Shown piece by piece: positions 7,708 to 14,502 of a stretch of DNA of 21,574 bases. Made by a program: the position numbers and the translations under genes. Within the stretch, counting starts at the first letter, position 1; each line of letters starts with the position of its first letter. The stretch covers positions 1 to 21,574 of the forward strand of contig CAYOHM010000028.1 in assembly GCA_964403785.1 (NCBI GenBank), in the 5' to 3' direction. The notes below the pieces were generated by a model. The model was not told where the DNA came from. It saw only the letters and a list, made by a program, of their open reading frames with translations, and searched no databases. The stretch comes from MGBC120314 sp964403785 (GTDB lineage Bacteria; Bacillota; Clostridia; Lachnospirales; Lachnospiraceae).

Positions 7708-9072
7708 CTACAAATCACTAATTTCTATCAGGGTAAGATTTTTCTCCCTTTCCTCTATCCGCCTTAGCTCCTGCGAAAATCCCTTTCTCGAAAAAAGATA
7801 TACCGCCTCGCACTTTACCTCATACTCGCTGGTTCGCAAATCAAGCTTTTCCAAAACATCAACGCCCATTCTGTTATCCGAAAAATCACAAAGACCTATA
7901 ACACAGTTTCCATCCGCGTCCTGCCTTATTATATCTATTCTTTTATCATTTTCATAAACACGGTCACAGTTTTCTGTTTTAATCGCAAGCTGGCCATGCT
8001 CCTCCATAACCTGCATAAATTCACTGCAGACCCTTACAAATGCTTCCTGCATAAACTCGCTGTCAAATGTCGGCTTTACATACTTTTCGTAAAATTCATT
8101 ACAATCCTCACATAAAAGTGCGTTATGGTTGGGATACAAATATTTGTACCAGAAGGTCAAAAGACCCGGCTTTACCCTGTACGAACCCTTTTTTATGCTT
8201 TTTTTGCCATTTCTGTCATACGAATAAACCTTTTCCACCAAATCCCTGTCAATCAGATTCTTGAGGTATACGCTAATCTTGTCCCTGCCAAAGCCTGTAT
8301 AATTATAAATATCGTTTATCTTATTCATTCCCATTGCAAGGCAGCCCAGCAGGGTGTTGTAAATTGATACCTCACGAAGCTCCTCCTTAACTTCACCATA
8401 TCCCGTTTCGTAAAGATATGCGTTCCTGCGAAGGATATTTACGCAGACATTTTCATCGAAGGTAAGCTTTTTGTTAAGCTTGCTTATATACAGTGGGACA
8501 CCGCCGGTAATTCCATAAAATCTTACGCAGTCCTCCATGCTGTAATTTGCAAAAAATCTCATTGTATCCATATATGTAAGCTCCTGCAGCCTGATATATG
8601 AGATCATATTAGAAAGCTTGCCGAATAATTTCTTTTTATTGCCTTCAATCTGGCTTATTGATGAACTGACCAAAATAACCATTACCCTTCCGTAATCCTG
8701 CTGGTTCTTCACCACCTTGACAAGCGATTCCATAAAATCCGGGTCCGTCCTTGCAATATTGAGAAATTCATCAATAACTATAACTTTTTTTACATGATTA
8801 TCCTTTGTAATTCCGGCAAATAAATCCTCATAGCTTGTAAGATAGCTGTTGAGCTCACTTTGACCGTAAACGGCATTTGCCATAAAATATCTGTTTTCGT
8901 CAGCGGCTGCCGGAAGTGCAGAAAAATAGAACGAATCCTTGCCCTTGATAAATTCTCTGACAAGCGCAGTCTTACCCATGCCAAACCTGCCGTAAACTAC
9001 GACCACCGAGCTAAAAAGCCTGCCAAATATTTTCTGCATGGATTCTAATTCTTTTTCCCTTCCTACTAACAT
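7708..9072 (-). CDS. Archaeal-type STAND/AAA ATPase with DUF234-like C-terminal domain
   Basis: The 454-residue protein starts MLVGREKELE, typical of archaeal-type ATPases. Walker A is GRFGMGKT (28-35), Walker B is KVIVIDEF (96-103), the sensor strand is VILVSSS (132-138), and GITGGVPLYI (187-196) is the GGxP-type motif of this clade. A winged-helix region lies at about 230-300. The C-terminal part resembles the DUF234 PD-(D/E)xK nuclease-like domain, but where relatives have an E/C/K-type triplet this protein has L394-C395-D396, keeping only D380 of the core. It is therefore probably not an active nuclease. The cellular role of this family is unknown; some members are defence- or mobile-element-linked. 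The start ATG follows GGGAGGAAAA and overlaps the upstream stop by 7 bases (ATGTTAG), suggesting translational coupling to the EAL protein. Confidence 0.85.
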   Translation of the reverse strand: MLVGREKELESMQKIFGRLFSSVVVVYGRFGMGKTALVREFIKGKDSFYFSALPAAADENRYFMANAVYGQSELNSYLTSYEDLFAGITKDNHVKKVIVIDEFLNIARTDPDFMESLVKVVKNQQDYGRVMVILVSSSISQIEGNKKKLFGKLSNMISYIRLQELTYMDTMRFFANYSMEDCVRFYGITGGVPLYISKLNKKLTFDENVCVNILRRNAYLYETGYGEVKEELREVSIYNTLLGCLAMGMNKINDIYNYTGFGRDKISVYLKNLIDRDLVEKVYSYDRNGKKSIKKGSYRVKPGLLTFWYKYLYPNHNALLCEDCNEFYEKYVKPTFDSEFMQEAFVRVCSEFMQVMEEHGQLAIKTENCDRVYENDKRIDIIRQDADGNCVIGLCDFSDNRMGVDVLEKLDLRTSEYEVKCEAVYLFSRKGFSQELRRIEEREKNLTLIEISDL

Positions 9073-11207
9073 TTTTCCTCCCTGATTACCGCACGAACCG
9101 AATCTGAGCTCATCGGTCTTGCCAGGTAAAATCCCTGTATATCATCACAATGTATCTTTTTCAAAAATTCAAACTGCTCCTGTGTCTCAACGCCCTCAGC
9201 TATAATTTCAAGTCCGAGCTTTTGAATCATTTCGATAAGAGAGCTTGTAATTATATCGGATGTTGCCATCTCACCCAATGATGCAACAAATGATTTATCA
9301 ATCTTAAGCGTGTCAACCGGTATGCTTTTCAAATATGCAAGTGAAGAATATCCCGTTCCAAAATCATCCAGTGAAACTCTGATTCCGTTATTTCTGATAC
9401 GCTTTATCATCTCAACAAGCTGGAAGCCGGAATCAATAAATACCGACTCCGTTATTTCAATCTCCACCCTGTCAGGCTTAATGCCAAATTCATGAATAAG
9501 CGAATACAATGTACTTTCAAACGTTATCTGCTTAAACTGGATTGGTGATATATTAATTGAGAGAATACCATCAAAATCATATGCATCCTTCCAATCAATG
9601 TAATCCTCAAATGCCTTGCGCAGCACCCATTCACCGATTTCAACAATCGTGCCGTTTTTTTCGGCAAGCGGAATAAACTGTGTCGGTCCGATAAATCCGA
9701 GCACATCATCCCTCATCCTGATAAGTGCCTCCATACCTCTAAGCTTTCTTGTCGCTGTATAATACTGCGGCTGGTAATACAGTACAAACCTGTCATCCTC
9801 AAGCGCACGCTTTATTGTATTTTCCATCTCAATCCTGACAAGGAACTGTTCAAGCATATTCTGTTCAAAGAATAAAATAGCATTCTTTCCGTTTTCTTTA
9901 ACCCTGTGCAGCGCTATGTCTGCATTTCCTATTAAATCCACCGCCTTGCTGCCGCCATCAGGAAACATCGTAATGCCAATACTTACGGTAAGTCTGTGTG
10001 TAAGACCGTTGGCAAGAACCATTGGCGTCTGAAGACGTTTTTTAATATCCATAGCAATACTCTGCGCAGCAGACCTTGTTCCGTCATATATAGAAATGAC
10101 AAATTCGTCACTGTCAAATCTTGCCACCTTGGTGCTCTCATTTTCGTAGGACTTAAGCATCATTGAAAACTTAATGATAAAGTCATCCGCCATCTTATAC
10201 CCGATACTGTCATTAAGATTCTTAAAATCATCAATGTCTATGTAAAGAAGACAGACAGCAACATCCTCTTTCTTTGCACGAATTACCTCATCATCAAGTA
10301 TCTTGGTGAAATAGGTTCTGTTCATAAGACCCGTTGTTGCATCATAATATGCCTTATATGCAAGCTCTTCCTTCTGAAGCTTCATTGTTGTGATATCTTT
10401 AAAGAAACCAATTTCTTCGGAAAGCTTATTGTTTACATAGATAAATCTGTATGATGCCTCAAGCCATGTAGCATTGTCACTTAACCTGAACTCGCATACA
10501 AGTGTTTCCTGTCTCTGCATTATGGCCTTTTCTCTCCAGCGTGAGAATTCAAATACATCCGAATCGCTTATCGCATTGATGATATTCTTACTGTCGAATG
10601 GTCTTACCCCATCCGATGTAAAAAGGTCATACCAGTTCTCCGATGCAAAAAAGGTGCCGTCATTATAATTCTTATAGTAAAATCCGTCGCTGCAGGCATT
10701 TGCGACCATTTCATGAATCTTTCCTGCATTTTCAATCTGCTTTGAAGATGCCGTAAGCATATCCACTTCATACTTTAACCTTGCTGAACCCGAGCTCATC
10801 TCATCAATCTTTTCCTGTGCGGTTTTTCTTGCATACTCAAAATCCGTCACATCCGTTAAAATCACACAGATAAAGCCGTCACAAGGCACAAATGCCTTAA
10901 GCCTGTAAGTCTTATTAACATTATCAAGCTCCAGCGTTTTATATGCAGGCTTGCCGGTTTTATACACCTCAAGTATTGCCATTGAAAGCGCATCATTCTG
11001 ATTCATTTCCTCAAGGTCTTTAAAAGAAACCGCACTGTCATCCATATTCTGGGCTGATACACCGTATGCCTTTTCAAATTCCTCATTATATAATACAAAA
11101 CGCAGTCCGTCTTCCCCGTCTTTTTGTACCAATTCAACACAGGTCACCGGATTCTGTGAACCATCCACAATTCCTTTTAATAATTCCATTGTAATTCTGC
11201 TATCCAT
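9066..11207 (-). CDS. PAS-GGDEF-EAL protein, probable cyclic-di-GMP phosphodiesterase
   Basis: This 713-residue protein probably hydrolyses cyclic di-GMP to pGpG. Two PAS-like regions (about 10-125 and 160-275) precede a GGDEF domain (285-447) whose signature has decayed to DSDEF (365-369), so synthase activity is unlikely; the domain may instead bind GTP and regulate. The EAL domain (about 460-710) keeps its key features: E493 in MEALIRM, NISPIQF near 552, EITES (584-588), DDFGTGYSSL (614-623), K635 in LKIDKSF, and E671 in AEGVET. QGFYLARPM closes the domain. No membrane helices are seen. The ATG at 11207 has AGGAG 13 bases upstream, a slightly long spacing; M7 is a possible alternative. It lies 20 bases after yfbR and overlaps the ATPase gene. 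Confidence 0.92.
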   Translation of the reverse strand: MDSRITMELLKGIVDGSQNPVTCVELVQKDGEDGLRFVLYNEEFEKAYGVSAQNMDDSAVSFKDLEEMNQNDALSMAILEVYKTGKPAYKTLELDNVNKTYRLKAFVPCDGFICVILTDVTDFEYARKTAQEKIDEMSSGSARLKYEVDMLTASSKQIENAGKIHEMVANACSDGFYYKNYNDGTFFASENWYDLFTSDGVRPFDSKNIINAISDSDVFEFSRWREKAIMQRQETLVCEFRLSDNATWLEASYRFIYVNNKLSEEIGFFKDITTMKLQKEELAYKAYYDATTGLMNRTYFTKILDDEVIRAKKEDVAVCLLYIDIDDFKNLNDSIGYKMADDFIIKFSMMLKSYENESTKVARFDSDEFVISIYDGTRSAAQSIAMDIKKRLQTPMVLANGLTHRLTVSIGITMFPDGGSKAVDLIGNADIALHRVKENGKNAILFFEQNMLEQFLVRIEMENTIKRALEDDRFVLYYQPQYYTATRKLRGMEALIRMRDDVLGFIGPTQFIPLAEKNGTIVEIGEWVLRKAFEDYIDWKDAYDFDGILSINISPIQFKQITFESTLYSLIHEFGIKPDRVEIEITESVFIDSGFQLVEMIKRIRNNGIRVSLDDFGTGYSSLAYLKSIPVDTLKIDKSFVASLGEMATSDIITSSLIEMIQKLGLEIIAEGVETQEQFEFLKKIHCDDIQGFYLARPMSSDSVRAVIREEKC

Positions 11208-11227
11208 TGCTTCGCCGCATCTCCTGA

Positions 11228-11815
11228 TTATTCATTGGACTCATCCAAAGTAAGATTATATGCCGGAAGAAAATTATCCATAAAATACTTAACCTCCGGA
11301 AGATTCATTTCATTTATACTGTTCTCTATTGTCTTTCTGGCCTGTGAAAAATCCTTATTGCCCATCCGTTCTTCCTCAATGCACTTTATAAGTGCCGAAA
11401 GCTTATCCGCTGCTTTTACATATTTCCAGTTTTCCTTTTCCTGCTCTGTTTCCATCAAAAGCGGCGCATATATTTTCTTAAATCCGTCCGGAAGGCCCGT
11501 AAGAAGCTGTTCTGAGGCAACTGCCTCAACCTCCTTATATGCATTTCGTATTGTTTCGCTGTAATATTTTACCGGTGTCGGCATATCTCCGGTAATGATT
11601 TCGGTAACATCATGGTACATCCCAAGAAGCGCCAGCCTTGATGCATCTATATCACCCTTAAATATCTCGTTATTTATATTGCCGAGCGCATGTGCTATGT
11701 ATGACACCTCAAGTGAATGTTCACTGATATTTTCCTTTATGGTATTACGCATAAGTCCCCATCTGTTTATATATTTCATACGGGACAGCATCGCAAAAAA
11801 ATGATTTTTTCTCAT
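11228..11815 (-). CDS. yfbR: YfbR-type 5'-deoxynucleotidase (HD domain)
   Basis: YfbR removes phosphate from deoxyribonucleoside 5'-monophosphates, helping to balance dNTP pools. The 195-residue protein aligns closely to Escherichia coli YfbR over its full length. It keeps the start pattern HFFAMLSRMKYINRWGLMRN with R18 and W19, which in the E. coli enzyme select the deoxyribose. Metal ligands are H33 (SEHSLEV), H68 and D69 (MYHDVTE), and D137 (KAADKLSA). GDMPTPVKYY (76-85) is also conserved. The ATG at 11815 has a GAGGT site. It starts 13 bases after galM stops, inside the same run as the cyclic-di-GMP genes. Family assignment is strong; substrate preference is inferred from the conserved R/W pair. 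Confidence 0.95.
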   Translation of the reverse strand: MRKNHFFAMLSRMKYINRWGLMRNTIKENISEHSLEVSYIAHALGNINNEIFKGDIDASRLALLGMYHDVTEIITGDMPTPVKYYSETIRNAYKEVEAVASEQLLTGLPDGFKKIYAPLLMETEQEKENWKYVKAADKLSALIKCIEEERMGNKDFSQARKTIENSINEMNLPEVKYFMDNFLPAYNLTLDESNE

Positions 11816-11828
11816 AAATACCTCAGAA

Positions 11829-12875
11829 CTAGAGCTTTACCTCAAATTTGTAAATCGTAGTTGTATCATATTCCATTCCTGCCTTGGTTACAGGCGATGC
11901 AAAATCAGCATGATTAATGGCATCCGGAAAATATTGTGTTTCAAGCGCAACTCCGCTGTTTTTAGTGTATCTGCAGCCGCCCTTGCCTGCATCATTCAGA
12001 TAATTACCAGTATACATCTGAATTCCCGGAAGGTCGGTTATTACAGTCATCAATATTCCTGTCTTAGGAGCATATACGGTCGCTGCAACTGCAGGCTCAC
12101 CATTATTCTTAAGCACAAAATTCTGGTCATATCCGTTTGCCATTATGAGTGCATCATAATCCGCATTTATATCCTGTCCGATAGGCTTTGGCACATTAAA
12201 ATCAAGAGGTGTTCCCTCAACAGGTACAAGCCTGCCGGTTGGAATAAGCCCGCTGTCAGTTTCTGTATAATAATCCGAATCAATATGAACAATATGGTCC
12301 AGAATATCTCCTGCATTATGTCCGTTCAGGTTAAAATAGCTGTGGTTTGTAAGATTAATTATGGTGTCCTTGTCAGGAACCGCATTGTAATGTATGATAA
12401 GCTCATTATCAGCCGTCAGAGTGTATGTAACCGCTACCGTTACATTCCCAGGAAAGCCCTGATCCATATCCCCGCTTTCAAGAGAGAATATTACACTGTC
12501 ATCCTCATTCTCCTCACCCTCACTGGCGTTCCACATCCTTTCAAACCATCGGGAGTTTCCGCCGTGAAGATTGTTCTCGCCATCATTCTTCTCAAGCTCA
12601 TATGTGACACCGTTTAAAGAAAATCTGGCATTTCCGATTCTGTTAGCATTTCTTCCTACTACGGAACCATGTGCAGAGCCATTATCTTCATATCCCGAAA
12701 AGCTCTCATGTCCTAGAAGTACATCTATGCTTTTGTCCCGTGAAGGTACGTTTATTTCAAGCAGCGCTGCCCCGAAATCCATTACCTTTACAGTCATTCC
12801 TCTGCCGTTGTCCAGTGTATAGACATGGACGGTCTCACCCTTTGATGTAACCGCAAATACATTCTTTGATACCAT
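11829..12875 (-). CDS. galM: Aldose 1-epimerase (mutarotase)
   Basis: GalM interconverts alpha and beta anomers of galactose and other aldoses, feeding the Leloir pathway. Visible motifs are NNLHGG (His104, substrate binding), LTNHSYFNL (His178, the general acid) and ALETQYFPDAIN (Glu312, the general base), numbered from the preferred start. The length of 348 residues is normal. The frame is open back to 12929, but that start would lie upstream of the -10 box at 12913-12918. The ATG at 12875 has GGAGG eight bases upstream and is clearly the real start. It has its own promoter and heads the run of eight closely spaced genes. No galK, galT or lactose genes are in the window, so its grouping here is not explained by a sugar pathway. 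Confidence 0.93.
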   Translation of the reverse strand: MVSKNVFAVTSKGETVHVYTLDNGRGMTVKVMDFGAALLEINVPSRDKSIDVLLGHESFSGYEDNGSAHGSVVGRNANRIGNARFSLNGVTYELEKNDGENNLHGGNSRWFERMWNASEGEENEDDSVIFSLESGDMDQGFPGNVTVAVTYTLTADNELIIHYNAVPDKDTIINLTNHSYFNLNGHNAGDILDHIVHIDSDYYTETDSGLIPTGRLVPVEGTPLDFNVPKPIGQDINADYDALIMANGYDQNFVLKNNGEPAVAATVYAPKTGILMTVITDLPGIQMYTGNYLNDAGKGGCRYTKNSGVALETQYFPDAINHADFASPVTKAGMEYDTTTIYKFEVKL

Positions 12876-12912
12876 TATACAATCCTCCGCACACAATCCC
12901 ATTATTACCACT

Positions 12913-12941
12913 ATGATATCATATTTCACGTATATTTACAA
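12913..12941 (-). promoter_or_regulatory. Housekeeping-sigma promoter with extended -10 before galM
   Basis: The minus strand shows TTGTAA (12936-12941), a 17-base spacer and TATCAT (12913-12918), with TG one base before the -10. The predicted start point lies near 12906, giving a leader of about 30 bases that contains the GGAGG site. The promoter sits in the 93-base gap after rpe, where no terminator hairpin is seen, so the downstream genes could also receive transcripts from the def operon. Confidence 0.7.
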
Positions 12942-12968
12942 CTTTGATAAAGCAATCCCCAACATAAA

Positions 12969-13622
12969 CTAATCATTCATCAATTTAAGGAATTTTCTGG
13001 CATTATCTCCTGCATTGCCCTTAAATACCGCAGAGCCTGCAACAATAACATTTGCTCCGGCGTCCACCGCAGCCCTTACATTATCCATAGTGATGCCGCC
13101 ATCAATTTCCACATCCGCCCCATATCCATTTTCATTTATGATTTCACGGATTTTTCTGACCTTAGAAAGAGAGCCTTCTATAAATTTCTGGCCTCCGAAA
13201 CCCGGATTAACGCTCATTACCAGCACCATATCCACTATGCCAATATAGGCTTCTATGGCTTTTACATCTGTTGACGGATTTAAGGTAATGCCGCATTTAA
13301 CACCGTATTCTTTGATTTTATCAAGTGTTGCCTTGACATCGCTGCAGGCCTCAACATGCACCGTTATTATATCTGCGCCCGACTCCACAAACTCACCTAT
13401 ATATCTGATTGGCTCATCAATCATAAGATGCACGTCAAACACCTTGTCAGTACATTTTCTGACAGATTTAATAACAGGCATCCCGTAGGAAATACTCGGA
13501 ACAAACCTTCCATCCATTACATCCACATGAATGTATTGTGAACCTGCCTCATCAACTGCCTTAATTTCCTCTCCAAGTCTTGCAAAATCCGCTGATAAAA
13601 TTGATGGTGATAAAATATTCAT
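12969..13622 (-). CDS. rpe: Ribulose-phosphate 3-epimerase
   Basis: Rpe interconverts ribulose-5-phosphate and xylulose-5-phosphate in the pentose phosphate pathway. The 217-residue protein is a TIM barrel with ILSADFARLGEE near the start and H32/D34 in HVDVMDGRFVPS. H65 lies in DVHLMIDEP, the phosphate-binding loop is SVNPGFGGQKF, and the second catalytic aspartate is D174 in EIDGGIT. The frame extends back to 13676, but the ATG at 13622 has AGGAG eight bases upstream and begins one base after the rsgA stop, so it is preferred. It ends the cluster; in Bacillus subtilis the next gene would be the thiamine pyrophosphokinase thiN, which is absent here and replaced by galM. Confidence 0.96.
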   Translation of the reverse strand: MNILSPSILSADFARLGEEIKAVDEAGSQYIHVDVMDGRFVPSISYGMPVIKSVRKCTDKVFDVHLMIDEPIRYIGEFVESGADIITVHVEACSDVKATLDKIKEYGVKCGITLNPSTDVKAIEAYIGIVDMVLVMSVNPGFGGQKFIEGSLSKVRKIREIINENGYGADVEIDGGITMDNVRAAVDAGANVIVAGSAVFKGNAGDNARKFLKLMND

Positions 13623-13623
13623 C

Positions 13624-14499
13624 TTAATATCTCCTGACATTTTTTCTTTCATTATATATTTCAAGGTAATTCTCATATCGTTTGGGGTGAATTGCCCCCT
13701 TACTTACCGCAGCCTTTACCGCACAGTCCGGTTCATTTATATGAACACAGCCTGAAAACCTGCATTTCCCTTCGTATTCTTCAAATTCATTAAAATAAAA
13801 TCTAAGCTCCTGTGCTTCAAATTCTTCAAGGTACAGTGACGTGAAGCCGGGAGTATCCATAAGGTAGGTATCCTTTTCCAGCGTAAACAGCTCTGAATGT
13901 CTTGTAGTGTGTTTGCCTCTTTTAATCTTGTCACTGATATTTCCCGTCTGCATATCCGCATTTGGATTAAGGTAGTTCATAATTGAAGATTTTCCGACTC
14001 CTGACGGTCCTGCAAGCACGCTTGTCCTGCCCTTTAAAATATCGGACAATTCCTCCAAGCCGGTATTTTCATATGTGCTGGTAAAAATAACCCTGCTCCC
14101 ACTGTTTTTGTATATTTCAAGCAGCTCATCCTTGTAATTCTTCTCAGAGAGCTCCTCCTTATTAAAACAGATTACCGTATCCACTTTTTCCTTCTGCATG
14201 CGTATAAGGAATCTTGTAAGAAGATTTAGATTAGGCTCCGGATCCTTAACTGCAAATATGACCACCGCCTGGTCCACATTTGCCGCCTCCGGTCTTAGCA
14301 GACAATTAGTTCTAGGCAGTACCGAAATGATACTGCCCAGAAGCTTTTCCTGACTTAGAACTTCAAGTTCAACATTATCTCCCACGAGGGGTTTTATTTT
14401 TTTATTGCGGAAAATGCCCTTAGCTTTACACTCGTAAACTCCGTTTTTTGTATTTACATAGTAAAAACCGGCAATTCCTTTTATTATCTTACCTGTCAT
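13624..14499 (-). CDS. rsgA: Small-subunit assembly GTPase RsgA (CpgA/YloQ/YjeQ)
   Basis: RsgA is a circularly permuted GTPase that checks late 30S ribosome maturation. The 291 residues show an N-terminal OB fold, then GTPase motifs in permuted order: G4 (NKEE, 113-116), G1 GPSGVGKS (164-171) and G3 DTPG (215-218). The zinc-binding tail has C246, C251, H253 and C259. The G4 motif normally reads NKxD; here the fourth residue is Glu, a conservative change at the guanine-contacting position. The ATG at 14499 has AGGGG 11 bases upstream and lies 3 bases after prkC stops. In Bacillus subtilis the PrkC kinase phosphorylates this protein, so their adjacency is functionally sensible. Confidence 0.95.
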   Translation of the reverse strand: MTGKIIKGIAGFYYVNTKNGVYECKAKGIFRNKKIKPLVGDNVELEVLSQEKLLGSIISVLPRTNCLLRPEAANVDQAVVIFAVKDPEPNLNLLTRFLIRMQKEKVDTVICFNKEELSEKNYKDELLEIYKNSGSRVIFTSTYENTGLEELSDILKGRTSVLAGPSGVGKSSIMNYLNPNADMQTGNISDKIKRGKHTTRHSELFTLEKDTYLMDTPGFTSLYLEEFEAQELRFYFNEFEEYEGKCRFSGCVHINEPDCAVKAAVSKGAIHPKRYENYLEIYNERKNVRRY

Positions 14500-14502
14500 T
14501 AA

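Noticed and set aside
5672..9072. topB and the ATPase as remnants of an integrative or conjugative element.
   Set aside because: No integrase, relaxase, conjugation gene, direct repeat or base-composition shift is visible, and the genes are tightly spaced with host genes on both sides.
11910..12617. A plus-strand open frame of 235 codons.
   Set aside because: It is antisense to galM, which has all catalytic motifs; no ribosome binding site or known family supports it.
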